A DNA stretch of 19,104 nucleotides from an uncultured Clostridia bacterium (lineage in GTDB: Bacteria > Bacillota > Clostridia > Christensenellales > Borkfalkiaceae): assembly GCA_947589335.1 (NCBI GenBank), contig CANPZH010000010.1, positions 1-19,104 of the forward strand, given 5' to 3'. This document shows positions 1-8,122 of this stretch, piece by piece; the stretch's first letter is position 1; each line of letters begins with the position of its first letter. Under the pieces are notes generated by a model. It saw only the letters and a list, made by a program, of their open reading frames with translations. It had not been told where the DNA came from and did not search any database. A program made the translations under genes and the position numbers.

Positions 1-10
1 CCTAACCCCT

Positions 11-83
11 CGCAAATTTCTTTGCCCTCAGTATGCCCCGCAGGGAGTTCTGAATAAAGAAATTTGCGAAACTTATTCGCAAA
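11..83. repeat. Overlapping palindromes (long imperfect hairpin plus second hairpin) beyond the operon end
   Basis: A perfect 13-nt inverted repeat pairs CGCAAATTTCTTT at 11-23 with AAAGAAATTTGCG at 56-68. The 32 nt between them can fold further: TCAG at 28-31 pairs with CTGA at 50-53, and CCC at 36-38 with GGG at 43-45, so 11-68 forms one long imperfect hairpin. An overlapping second hairpin pairs TTTGCGAA at 63-70 with TTCGCAAA at 76-83 around a 5-nt loop, so the two compete for 63-68. On the minus strand the second hairpin is followed by T-rich sequence, so it could act as a back-up terminator. The long palindrome could instead be a REP- or MITE-type repeat. No gene is visible in 1-122. 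Confidence 0.6.
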
Positions 84-111
84 AATAAAGCGGCGGCAAA
101 ATTGCCGCCGC
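81..111 (-). terminator. Intrinsic terminator of the opp operon
   Basis: On the minus strand GCGGCGGC (111-104), a 6-nt loop (103-98) and GCCGCCGC (97-90) form a perfect 8-bp GC-only stem. It is followed directly by TTTATTTTT (89-81). It begins 11 nt after the stop codon of the last gene. This is a classic Rho-independent terminator and marks the end of the transcription unit. Confidence 0.92.
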
Positions 112-122
112 CCAAAAGGCTT

Positions 123-383
123 TTACAGTTTTCCCGCTGCGAGCAGGATGAGGATATAGACGAGTGTGAGCGCCGCAAGCGTGATGAGCATGGGGAGCAC
201 CATCTTCTTCATGACGCCGAAAAAGGTGTGCATCCGCTCCTTGAATTCCGCCTTCTGCTGCGGAGTCCGCTTGCGGGTGCCGCTCATATCCGCGACCGTC
301 GAGTTGTCGTCGTAATAGATGACCTTGACCTTCTTCTCCTTCTTCGTTCCGTCGTCCTGCGGAACCTTGCCGCCCCCGGACAT
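123..383 (-). CDS. Small single-pass membrane protein at the end of the opp operon
   Basis: This is an 86-residue protein of unknown function. The start is the ATG at 383. It has a clear AGGAGG four bases upstream, and the ATG overlaps the oppF stop by one base (TGATG), which suggests translational coupling; an in-frame ATG at 503 lies deep inside oppF and is not credible. Residues 1-60 are charged and soluble: Lys-rich near 14-20, then the segment VIYYDDNSTVADMSG at 21-35 and a basic linker. Residues 62-83 form one hydrophobic helix, leaving only a few residues after it. A cytoplasmic N-terminus is predicted because the region before the helix is basic. I have an unverified impression of having seen similar YYDD(G/N)ST(I/V)ADMSG proteins in Clostridia, but I cannot name a family. 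Its place in the operon suggests a link to the transporter or to the membrane-anchored protease, which is inference. Confidence 0.85.
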   Translation of the reverse strand: MSGGGKVPQDDGTKKEKKVKVIYYDDNSTVADMSGTRKRTPQQKAEFKERMHTFFGVMKKMVLPMLITLAALTLVYILILLAAGKL

Positions 384-1534
384 CAGTCCTCCTGCGGATA
401 GAGATGGCAAGACGCAAAGTGCCCGGGCTCGTATTCCCGGTATGCGGGCGCGATGTGCTTGCAGATCTCCATTGCCCTCGGGCAGCGCGTGTGGAACTTG
501 CACCCCTTCGGCGGATTCGCCGGCGAGGGGATATCCCCGCTCAACACGATACGGTTCATCTTGACGTCCGGATTGGGATTGGGGACCGCCGAGAAGAGCG
601 CCTGCGTGTAGGGATGCAGAGGATTGGAGAAGATGTCCTTCTTGTCGCCGAATTCCACCATCGACCCGAGATACATGACCCCGATGCGGTCGGAGATGTG
701 CTTGACGACGGACAGATCGTGCGAGATGAACAGATAGGTGAACCCGAGATCGGTCTGGAGCCGTTTCAACAGGTTGATGATCTGCGCCTGGATGGACACG
801 TCGAGCGCGGAGACGGGCTCGTCGCAGACGACGAGCTTGGGATTGACCGTGAGCGCGCGGGCGATACAGATCCTCTGGCGCTGGCCGCCCGAGAACTCAT
901 GCGGATAGCGTTCGTAGTAATAATCTCTGAGACCGCATTGCTCCATGATCTTCAGGACGTAATCCTTGACCTCCGCCGCGGGCACGATCTTGTGCACCTT
1001 CACGGGTTCGGAGAGGATGCCGCCCACCGTACTGCGCGGAGGGAGGGAGGAATAGGGATCCTGGAAGATGATCTGCATCTTGGTCCTGAGCGGTCTCATC
1101 TTGGCGGAATTGTAGCCGGCGATGTCCTCGCCCTCGAAAAAGATCTGCCCCGACGTCGGACGGTAGAGCTTGAGAATGGTCCTGCCGAGGGTCGTCTTGC
1201 CGCAGCCCGACTCGCCGACGATGCCGAGCGTCTCCCCCGCTCTCAGCTTGAAGGAGACGTCGTCGACGGCGCGGAGAGAGACGAGCACTTTGCCCGAGAG
1301 AGACTTCTTCAGCGGGAAGTACTTCTTGAGGTGGCGGACTTCGAGCAATGCGTCGGGATCGGGCGGGAGTTCCATGTCCGCCTTCGCCCGCTCATCGCGC
1401 ACTTGCTGCTCGGCAGCGGCTTCGGCGGCGTCGTCGAAGCCGGCATACTCGCCGCTTCCCGCCTCCCGTTCCTCTTTTTTGAGCTCTTCTTTTTCGAGCG
1501 CCTCTTCGTAAGACTCTGTCCTTTTAATGCTCAT
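383..1534 (-). CDS. oppF: Oligopeptide ABC transporter ATP-binding protein OppF
   Basis: This 383-residue cytoplasmic ATPase hydrolyses ATP to drive peptide import, paired with OppD. All ABC motifs are visible: Walker A GESGCGKT (107-114), Q-loop Gln158, signature FSGGQ (214-218), Walker B ending CDEP (237-240), D-loop SALD (242-245) and H-loop His272. The C-terminal oligopeptide/dipeptide extension follows, with NPLHPYT at 304-310 and cysteines 345, 351, 358 and 376 in the spacing seen in Opp/Dpp ATPases, where such a motif can bind an Fe-S cluster. Residues 1-55 are a Glu/Ala-rich extension not needed for the ABC fold. The ATG at 1534 is preceded by AAGGAG with a 7-nt gap, and the gene overlaps the oppD end by 11 bp. 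Substrate class (oligopeptide, dipeptide or other) cannot be fixed from sequence; the neighbouring protease favours peptides. Confidence 0.95.
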   Translation of the reverse strand: MSIKRTESYEEALEKEELKKEEREAGSGEYAGFDDAAEAAAEQQVRDERAKADMELPPDPDALLEVRHLKKYFPLKKSLSGKVLVSLRAVDDVSFKLRAGETLGIVGESGCGKTTLGRTILKLYRPTSGQIFFEGEDIAGYNSAKMRPLRTKMQIIFQDPYSSLPPRSTVGGILSEPVKVHKIVPAAEVKDYVLKIMEQCGLRDYYYERYPHEFSGGQRQRICIARALTVNPKLVVCDEPVSALDVSIQAQIINLLKRLQTDLGFTYLFISHDLSVVKHISDRIGVMYLGSMVEFGDKKDIFSNPLHPYTQALFSAVPNPNPDVKMNRIVLSGDIPSPANPPKGCKFHTRCPRAMEICKHIAPAYREYEPGHFASCHLYPQED

Positions 1535-3053
1535 CGCCGTTCTCCTTGGCGTCGGTATTGGCGTACAGATGGCAAGCGACCCAATGGGTCGGGCTCACCT
1601 GCACCATCTGAGGATAGTCGCCGTAGCACTTCTCGTTGCAGCCGGAGCAGCGCTCGCGGAAGTAACAGAAGTCGGGCATGTCGATGGGATTGGGCACGTT
1701 CCCGGGGATATTGAAGAGGGAATCCGAATCGGAATCCATCGTGGGTTTGCTCTTTTGCAGACCGATCGTATAGGGGTGCATGGGATGATGGAAGATCTCC
1801 GAAGCCGTCCCCTGTTCGATGATCCTGCCCGCGTACATGACGACGACGTAGTCCGCCATCTCCGCGATCACGCCGAGGTCGTGGGTGATCAGCAGGATGG
1901 AGCCGTTGATCCGGTCTTTCAGCCCGCGGAGAAGATCGAGGATCTGCGCCTGTATGGTCACGTCGAGCGCGGTCGTCGGCTCGTCCGCGATGATGAGGCG
2001 GGGGTTCCCCTCGAGCGCCATCGCGATCATCACACGCTGGCGCATACCGCCTGAGAGTTCGTGCGGATAGCTCTTGTAGACGCGCTCGGGCATTGCGATC
2101 CCGACGAGGTTGAGCATCTCGATGGAGCGCTTTTTCGCCTCCTCCTTGGTCGCTCCCGGCACATGCAGCAGGGTGACTTCGTCGAGCTGGTTGCCGATCG
2201 TGAACACGGGGTTCAGAGACGTCATGGGTTCCTGGAAGATCATCGCGATCTGTCTGCCGCGGAGACGGTACATCTCCTTGATCGGCATCTTCGCGATGTC
2301 GAACACCTTCTCCTCCATTTCGTAGAGCTTGGTCCCGTATTCGTCCCGCTTCTGCCTGCGCTCGAGCACGGGCTCGCCGTTTTTGTCGACCTTGGGCACC
2401 CGCTCGCGTTCATACAGCGTTCTGCCCTTTCCGTCCTTGGCGATGCGGGGCTCCGTCTTGGGATTCCCCTCCCCGTCGAGCACGGGATTCCCCTCTCCGT
2501 CGAGCACGGGATCCGAAACGATCTCGCCCTTTTCGTCCCGTTCATAGACGGGCTTTCTGGGGCCCTTGACGTAGACGGGGTCGTAGATGGGCTCACCGTT
2601 CTCGTCGTTCTCCCAGACGGGGATGGGCTTGCCGTTCTCCAGCTTGAAGTCGAAGGACTTGAAGCGGATGGAGCCCGAGGCGATCTGCCCGGACGGCCCC
2701 TGCAGGAGCCGCATGACGGACATGCTCGTGACCGATTTCCCGCAGCCCGACTCCCCGACGATCCCGACGGTGGAGCCCTGCGGCACTTGGAAAGAGACGC
2801 CGTTCACGGCCTTGACGACGCCCTGATCGGTATAGAAATAGGAGTGCAGATCCTCCACTTCGAGGATGTTCTCCCGGTCCTTCATCTCGCTGAGGAATTC
2901 CGATTCGGGCAGCTTGCGCTTCTTGAGCTTTTCGAGCCTGCGCATCTCCCGGTTATTGGCTTTGGCGATGGCGCGGACCTCTTTGCCCGTGAGATAGTGC
3001 TTCTTCTCACGGACGGGCGCGTCATCCGGTTGTTTCTGGAAGGGAAGTTTCAT
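1524..3053 (-). CDS. oppD: Oligopeptide ABC transporter ATP-binding protein OppD with a repeat-rich insert
   Basis: This 509-residue ATPase is well above the usual 320-360 residues for OppD. Motifs are intact: Walker A GESGCGKS (100-107), Q-loop Gln274, signature LSGGM (333-337), Walker B ending ADEP (356-359) and H-loop His391. The C-terminal oligopeptide extension has HPMHPYT (423-429) and a Cys-rich end (463, 469, 472, 476, 494). Two additions explain the length: a basic N-terminal extension of about 60 residues, and an insert of about 110 residues (roughly 137-249) between Walker A and the Q-loop. The insert is made of degenerate units of the type x-Y/V-x-D-x-x-G-x-P. The frame stays open and the fold resumes cleanly at YRLRGRQIAMIFQEP, so this is not a frameshift. 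AGGAG lies 7 nt before the ATG, inside the oppC end; TGA of oppC and this ATG are one base apart. Confidence 0.94.
   Translation of the reverse strand: MKLPFQKQPDDAPVREKKHYLTGKEVRAIAKANNREMRRLEKLKKRKLPESEFLSEMKDRENILEVEDLHSYFYTDQGVVKAVNGVSFQVPQGSTVGIVGESGCGKSVTSMSVMRLLQGPSGQIASGSIRFKSFDFKLENGKPIPVWENDENGEPIYDPVYVKGPRKPVYERDEKGEIVSDPVLDGEGNPVLDGEGNPKTEPRIAKDGKGRTLYERERVPKVDKNGEPVLERRQKRDEYGTKLYEMEEKVFDIAKMPIKEMYRLRGRQIAMIFQEPMTSLNPVFTIGNQLDEVTLLHVPGATKEEAKKRSIEMLNLVGIAMPERVYKSYPHELSGGMRQRVMIAMALEGNPRLIIADEPTTALDVTIQAQILDLLRGLKDRINGSILLITHDLGVIAEMADYVVVMYAGRIIEQGTASEIFHHPMHPYTIGLQKSKPTMDSDSDSLFNIPGNVPNPIDMPDFCYFRERCSGCNEKCYGDYPQMVQVSPTHWVACHLYANTDAKENGDEH
2307..2645 (-). other. Insert in OppD between Walker A and Q-loop
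   Basis: This span encodes residues about 137-249 of OppD. Seven degenerate units can be read by eye: WENDENGEPIYD, YERDEKGEIVSD, VLDGEGNP, VLDGEGNP, IAKDGKGRTLYE, KVDKNGEPVLE and KRDEYGTKLYE. The shared core is an acidic residue, two variable residues, Gly, two variable residues and a hydrophobic residue. The composition is very hydrophilic and suggests short beta-hairpins or disorder. It sits where normal OppD proteins have only a short strand between the first beta-sheet and the Q-loop. Confidence 0.75.
2460..2507 (-). repeat. Tandem 24-bp repeat inside oppD
   Basis: Two adjacent 24-bp units (2484-2507 and 2460-2483) match at 23 of 24 positions and both encode VLDGEGNP (OppD residues 183-190 and 191-198). 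The near-identity at silent positions points to a recent duplication by slippage or recombination. Confidence 0.9.
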
Positions 3054-3054
3054 G

Positions 3055-4182
3055 TCATCTCCTCATCTTGGGGTCGAGCGCGTCCCGAAGGCCATCGCCG
3101 ACAAAGTTGAATCCGAGCACTGCGATGATGATGCAGATCCCGGGCGGCCCCCAGATATTGAAGTGATTTTCGAGGATCGCCTGCTGCTCCGCGGAGTTGA
3201 CCATCGCGCCCCACGACGCGAAGGGCGCCTGCACGCCGAGCCCGAGATAGGAGAGCGACGCCTCATACAGGATCATGCTGCCGAGGCTGAGCGTCATCGC
3301 GACGATCAGCTGCGGCATGACGTTCGGAACGAGATGTTTGAAGATCTTCCGCGCGGTGGAAAAGCCCATCGCCTCCGCCGCGACCATGTATTCCTGTTCC
3401 CTTAAAGAGAGGATCTGCCCGCGGACGAGCCGCGCCGTCCCCGACCAGGAGAAGATCGTGAGGAAGATCATGAGATAGTAGATGCGGTCTGAGCCCTTGA
3501 TCCCGACCGAGTCGAGCACGGAGCCCAAAATGAGCAGGATGGGAAGTCCGGGCAGACACATCAGGATATCGCAGATACGCATGATGACGTTATCGACCCA
3601 GCCGCCGAAGTAGCCCGCGATCCCGCCGAAGATGACGCCGATGATCGTGATCGCGAACACGGCGATAAAGCTGATCGCAAGGGACTTCTGTCCGCCGTAC
3701 ATCAGACGGACGAAGACGTCCATGCCCGATTCGTCCGTGCCGAGCAGGTGTCTCGCGCTCGGCGGAGCTTCCTTGTTGAGACCGGTCGCAAATTCGATGG
3801 TCTGTTTGAAGGAGACGCCGTCGTCGTCGGTGACGTCCTTCTCGTACTGATAGTCGACCGCGCCGGTGTAGTCCGTCTCCGTCTCCCCCCAGCGGGTGTA
3901 GACGACGGGTCCGAGCCACGAGAAGAGGATGAGCGCGGCGAGCATCACGAGCCCGATGATGGAGAGCTTGGAGCGGAAAAACCGCCTTGCGACCATCCGT
4001 CCGGGCGACATGAGCCGAAGGTTCTTATCGAGGGGCTTCTCGCCGTCCTCGATCCCGCCGGCGTCCGCTGCGGAAACCGCGTCGAGCCCGCCCGCCTTCT
4101 CGGCGGGAGAGAGCTCCGCGGTCTCTTCCGCGGGGAAATTCTCCTGTACGGGATCGGTTTGATTGGTTTTCTGATCTGCCAT
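3055..4182 (-). CDS. oppC: Oligopeptide ABC transporter permease OppC
   Basis: This 375-residue inner-membrane subunit forms the translocation channel with OppB. Residues 1-58 are an acidic, Ala/Glu-rich cytoplasmic extension. They are followed by the OppC N-terminal domain with its first membrane helix (about 73-91), an external loop of about 55 residues, and the family motif HLLGTDESGMDVFVRLMYGG (145-164). The remaining helices follow. The EAA loop that docks on the ATPases reads EYMVAAEAMGFSTARKIFKH (264-283). The end GDGLRDALDPKMRR is typical of the family. AAGGAG lies 6 nt before the ATG and overlaps the oppB stop, so translation is probably coupled. The N-terminal extension and the external loop are somewhat longer than in common OppC proteins. 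Confidence 0.95.
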   Translation of the reverse strand: MADQKTNQTDPVQENFPAEETAELSPAEKAGGLDAVSAADAGGIEDGEKPLDKNLRLMSPGRMVARRFFRSKLSIIGLVMLAALILFSWLGPVVYTRWGETETDYTGAVDYQYEKDVTDDDGVSFKQTIEFATGLNKEAPPSARHLLGTDESGMDVFVRLMYGGQKSLAISFIAVFAITIIGVIFGGIAGYFGGWVDNVIMRICDILMCLPGLPILLILGSVLDSVGIKGSDRIYYLMIFLTIFSWSGTARLVRGQILSLREQEYMVAAEAMGFSTARKIFKHLVPNVMPQLIVAMTLSLGSMILYEASLSYLGLGVQAPFASWGAMVNSAEQQAILENHFNIWGPPGICIIIAVLGFNFVGDGLRDALDPKMRR

Positions 4183-4192
4183 TGGGATCTCC

Positions 4193-5209
4193 TTAGTTGA
4201 GTTTGACGCGCGGGTCGACGACCATATACATGAGGTCGGACAGCAGCACGCCGATGACGCTCAGGATGGCGAGGAACATGTTATAGCTCATGATGACGGG
4301 GATATCGACCTGCTGGACGGCTTTGAGCGCCCACTGCCCGATCCCCGGCAGGTTGAAGACCTGCTCCGTGATCATCGCGCCCGAGAAGAGGGACGGGAGG
4401 ATGCCCGCCATCATCGTGACGATGGGGATCATCGTGTTCCGGAGGGCATGCTTGTAGATGACCTTCGTCTCCTTGAGCCCCTTCGCCCGCGCCGTGCGGA
4501 TATAGTCGGAGTTGAGCACCTCGAGCATGTTCGTGCGCATGTAACGCATCGTCCCGCCGACGCTCAGAATGACGGTGGAGACGATCGGAAGCGTCAGATG
4601 GCGCAGATAGTCCGAGAGCTTTGCGAATCCCGTGAGCACCTGGGAGGTATCCTCGAGCCCGGCGGGATAGAACCAGCCGAGCTGATGGGCGAACGTGTTC
4701 TGCAACACCCGCGCGAGGAAAAAGGACGGGAGGGAGATCCCGACCATCACGAGCACGGTGACGACGTAGTCGCGGATGGAATACTGATGGGTCGCCGCGG
4801 TGACGCCGAGCGGGATCGCGATGAGATACTCGAAGATGATCGCAACGAAGGCGACGCCGAAGGAGACGCCGATATGGGTGGACATCTCTTCGAGCACGCT
4901 CGTGCCCGTCTGGAAGCTCTCGCCGAGGTCGAGACGGCAGAGCGCCCACAGCCACGTCCCATAGCCCTGGATCATCTCCCAGAAGGTGGGATCTTTCGTG
5001 ATGCCGTAGGAGCGGCGGAGCGCGTCCTCCATCTCCTGCAGAGCGGCGCCGGAGTTGGATCCGCTGCCGCCGCTCGCCTGGGAGAGCGCCGCCATTCTCT
5101 GTTCGATGAAGTCATAGGGCATGCACCGGACGAGAATGTAGATGATCAGGGATACGCCGAGCAGGATGATGATCGACAGCCCCAACCGTTTGAGGATATA
5201 TTTCAACAT
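4193..5209 (-). CDS. oppB: Oligopeptide ABC transporter permease OppB
   Basis: This 338-residue permease is close to the usual family length. It begins with the membrane helix typical of OppB (about 9-28, after MLKYILKRLGLS). A periplasm-type loop follows, containing LDLGESFQTGTSVLEEM (93-109). Further helices come next, then the EAA cytoplasmic loop DYIRTARAKGLKETKVIYKH (235-254), FNLPGIGQWALKAV (285-298) and the family end DPRVKLN. A Gly/Ser-rich stretch at 45-54 interrupts the external loop. The ribosome site is weaker than its neighbours' (GGGAG about 7 nt before ATG) and could pair with TCCC just before the start, which might lower translation. The gap to oppA is 18 bp. Confidence 0.95.
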   Translation of the reverse strand: MLKYILKRLGLSIIILLGVSLIIYILVRCMPYDFIEQRMAALSQASGGSGSNSGAALQEMEDALRRSYGITKDPTFWEMIQGYGTWLWALCRLDLGESFQTGTSVLEEMSTHIGVSFGVAFVAIIFEYLIAIPLGVTAATHQYSIRDYVVTVLVMVGISLPSFFLARVLQNTFAHQLGWFYPAGLEDTSQVLTGFAKLSDYLRHLTLPIVSTVILSVGGTMRYMRTNMLEVLNSDYIRTARAKGLKETKVIYKHALRNTMIPIVTMMAGILPSLFSGAMITEQVFNLPGIGQWALKAVQQVDIPVIMSYNMFLAILSVIGVLLSDLMYMVVDPRVKLN

Positions 5210-5227
5210 AGGGATGCTCCCAAAAGT

Positions 5228-8122
5228 TTAGTCGGTGAACTCGACTTCCCAGATCTTGGAAAGCGGAGACGTGTAGGAGTTGATGGATTCGGGAAGAGTC
5301 TCCTTCTTGATGACGTTGAGGTTGTATGCGTACAGCGTCTGTCTCTGGTAGAGGGGCATTTCGACGGCGAGGTCGAGCACGAGCCCCATCGCGGTCTTGT
5401 AGAGGGAGATCCGTCCGGGCTGGTTTTCGCCGTTTCCGTCGGTATAGTCCTTCTGGGAGTCGATCTTGCGGGCTGCGTCGATGTAGGTCGCGAGCGTATC
5501 GAGGGTGTCGCGTTCCTCCTTGTACTCTCCGCTCGAATCGTTGAGGATGTCGTCATAGCCCCATGCGAGGACGCTCGTCGCCGTGGAATTCTTGTGATAG
5601 ACCTGGTACATATCGGGGTCGATCGTGGAGCCCCATGCAGCCGCCCACACTTCGAGCGAACCCGTCGAGAGCTTCATCAGCGCGCTGGCGTCGGGCTTCA
5701 GGGTGATCGTGAAGTGCTGGCCGCCGAGCATGCTGTCGGGAATGGCGTTGAGGATATCCATCGCCTTCTTGAAGACGAGGTATGCGGGGTGTTCGTACAT
5801 GTTCGAACCCGCGATCGTGAAGGTGATATCGAGGTCGAGGTTCCCGCCGTTCACTTCGGCGCGGGCGGCCTGGACGTATCTCACGATCTCGGCGACGGCC
5901 TTCGGATACTTGTCGAGGATGCTCTCGGCGGTCTCCGTCGAGGAATTGTCGTTCCACGTCATGTAGTCCTTGCCGTTCTGGTCGTTTCTGTGCGCGGTCG
6001 GGTTGGCGCCGTCGTAGTCGTAGCCGGTCTCTCTCGGATAAGCCCAGCTCACTGCGGACATCGGCCAGCCGATCGTGACCGCGGTGCCGCGGGAGTAATA
6101 TTCGAGCGCGAGGCTGGTATCCATCGCCGCCATGAGCGCCTTTCTCAGGTTGAGCTGCTTGATATAGCCCGCGTTGATGCCGATATAGCCGTAGCCGAGC
6201 TGCCAGGTGCTGACGGAACCGACGCCCTTGCTCTCGAGGTCTGCGATCTCTTCATAGTTCTCGACCGTGAACTGGGGTTCGACGAAGTGCACCTGTCCGC
6301 TCTCGAGCGTGGAGAGCGCGTTCGAGGAGCTGATGACCTGATAGTGCATGTGCTCGATCTTGGGTTCGCTCGACGTCTTGCCGTCGAGGGAGAAGTGAGG
6401 ATTGGACTTGTAGTAGACGATCTGGTTGCTGTAGAACCCGGTCGCGGTGGGTTTGTCGCTGTCGTTCACGTCCGTTGCGATGTAGGGACCTGCGCCGAGC
6501 GGCACCTTGTTCTTGCTGACGCCCCAGGTGTTCTCGCCCTGGAGAATGCTCTTGTGGAAGTCGAAACTTGCCCAGACGACGCCGAACTGATCGTTCGCGA
6601 TGTCGACATGGATGTTGTTCCACACTTTATCGTCCGTATCGCCGCTGTTGAGGTGCTCCTGCGTGACGGAGCTCTTCGCCTCGGGGTCGGAATAGTAGTG
6701 GCAGGGAGCGACCGTGAAGGAGAAGTTCCACTCCGCCTTGGGGTCGTTGCCGTCGACGACGATCCTGAGGACCGCGTACTTCGAAGGATCCTTGACGGAA
6801 CCGTCTTCGTTGTAGTCGCCGTTCGCATAGTTTGCGATGGGGTAGGACTTGCCGTTGATCTCGATATCCGTCAAAGCGTTCTCCATATGGCCGAGGGAAC
6901 GGATACCTTCGATGTTCTTATATCTGAGTTCGCCTTCCTTCAGATTGCCGTGCAGGATGATGTCTTTCGCCTTTGCGACGTAGTCGGAGAATACCTCCGT
7001 ACCCGTTGCCCAACGGGTGAGGATGTTATCGAACTCGGAGGGGATATAGGTGTTGTAGACGCGGTTGATCGCATCCTCCTGCGTCTTGATGGTGGAGGGA
7101 TCGTAGTTGAGGTCGACGTATTCGATCTTGGTCAGATCCTGCGTCTTCCCCTCTTCCTGCGGGTGCTTCACGGTCGCGAGACCTTCGTTGTACATGAAGG
7201 ACGTGATCTCGTCGAAGCCTGTCGCGATCTTCTTGCCCTCATAGCGGATCTCCGCGGATTTGTAGGGTTCCTCCGTGAAGGCCTCCTTCGCGCTTCTGAA
7301 GTCGCTCTCGAGCTCGAGGCGGAAGCGGCCCTTTGCCTCGTCGGAGCCGTCCTCCGCGTCGGGATCGCCGGTGATGTCGTTATAGTCCGCAAGGAGCTGT
7401 GCCCGCGCCTTTTCGGGATCGGTCTCGCCGATCGCCTGCATGTAGGCCTTGCCGGGGGTCGTCTCGTTGATGAGTGCGCGCATCTGATCGGGCGTTGCAA
7501 GGTAGGTGACGTTTGCGCCGCTGCCCTGTGCGAAGTTGTCGTGATAGAGGGTGAGCATTTCCTGGCGGCGGTTGGTCGCATAGTCATTCGCCTTCGAAGC
7601 GAGCTGCGCCTCCTGGTTGGTATCGGTCGACTGGGAACGGTATCTCGCAAGACCGATGATCGCCGTCGAGTACATGGTCGTCGAACCCGTGTATGCGGGA
7701 TCGAGATAGACGTACAGGTTAAAGAGCACGTCGTTCATCGTGACGGGGGTGCCGTCCGAGAACTTGAGCCCGTTTTTGAGGACGAAGTAATACTCGGTCG
7801 TGGAGTTCTCCTCCCCGAGAGGATTCTTGGGCTGGTTGGTCCGTTTTTCCCAATCCAGCACGACGGTGGGCTCGTCGTCCCCTGCGACAAGCGCGCCGTT
7901 TTCATTCGTGGTGAGCATGGAGATCTGCGTCTGTCCGACGACATCCATATCGGTGCCCGCGGTGGAGTAGAACGGATTGTAGAGCTCGTTCAGTTCCTCC
8001 GTCATGATGACGAGAGCGTCCTTATTCGTGGGGATATTGCCGCCGCAGCCGGCAAGGAATCCCAGCCCGAGGACGGCGCTCACGCTGCACGCCGCTATCT
8101 TCGTTGCAATGCCCTTTTTCAT
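5228..8122 (-). CDS. oppA: Oversized oligopeptide-binding lipoprotein OppA (family 5 solute-binding protein)
   Basis: This is the extracellular substrate-capture subunit of the transporter. Residues 1-25 are a lipoprotein signal with lipobox LAGC, Cys26 being the lipidated residue. The family-5 solute-binding fold is recognisable. YYFVLKNGLKFSDGTPVTMNDVLFNL lies in 111-136, given here only as its landmark residues. VPLGAGPYIA is at 540-549, ALSTLESGQVHFVEP at 602-616 and LRKALMAAMDTSLALEYY at 659-676. At 964 residues it is far longer than the usual 520-620. Most of the excess lies between about 145 and 510, where a normal protein would need roughly 100 residues. AAGGAG sits 8 nt before ATG. 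The upstream gap is 66 bp with no obvious promoter or terminator. The ligand cannot be read from sequence; gene order and the protease suggest peptides. Confidence 0.93.
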   Translation of the reverse strand: MKKGIATKIAACSVSAVLGLGFLAGCGGNIPTNKDALVIMTEELNELYNPFYSTAGTDMDVVGQTQISMLTTNENGALVAGDDEPTVVLDWEKRTNQPKNPLGEENSTTEYYFVLKNGLKFSDGTPVTMNDVLFNLYVYLDPAYTGSTTMYSTAIIGLARYRSQSTDTNQEAQLASKANDYATNRRQEMLTLYHDNFAQGSGANVTYLATPDQMRALINETTPGKAYMQAIGETDPEKARAQLLADYNDITGDPDAEDGSDEAKGRFRLELESDFRSAKEAFTEEPYKSAEIRYEGKKIATGFDEITSFMYNEGLATVKHPQEEGKTQDLTKIEYVDLNYDPSTIKTQEDAINRVYNTYIPSEFDNILTRWATGTEVFSDYVAKAKDIILHGNLKEGELRYKNIEGIRSLGHMENALTDIEINGKSYPIANYANGDYNEDGSVKDPSKYAVLRIVVDGNDPKAEWNFSFTVAPCHYYSDPEAKSSVTQEHLNSGDTDDKVWNNIHVDIANDQFGVVWASFDFHKSILQGENTWGVSKNKVPLGAGPYIATDVNDSDKPTATGFYSNQIVYYKSNPHFSLDGKTSSEPKIEHMHYQVISSSNALSTLESGQVHFVEPQFTVENYEEIADLESKGVGSVSTWQLGYGYIGINAGYIKQLNLRKALMAAMDTSLALEYYSRGTAVTIGWPMSAVSWAYPRETGYDYDGANPTAHRNDQNGKDYMTWNDNSSTETAESILDKYPKAVAEIVRYVQAARAEVNGGNLDLDITFTIAGSNMYEHPAYLVFKKAMDILNAIPDSMLGGQHFTITLKPDASALMKLSTGSLEVWAAAWGSTIDPDMYQVYHKNSTATSVLAWGYDDILNDSSGEYKEERDTLDTLATYIDAARKIDSQKDYTDGNGENQPGRISLYKTAMGLVLDLAVEMPLYQRQTLYAYNLNVIKKETLPESINSYTSPLSKIWEVEFTD

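Noticed and set aside
1524..3053. Frameshift or assembly error as the cause of the large OppD
   Set aside because: The frame is open throughout, all ABC motifs before and after the insert are in the same frame, and the insert has its own coherent repeat pattern.
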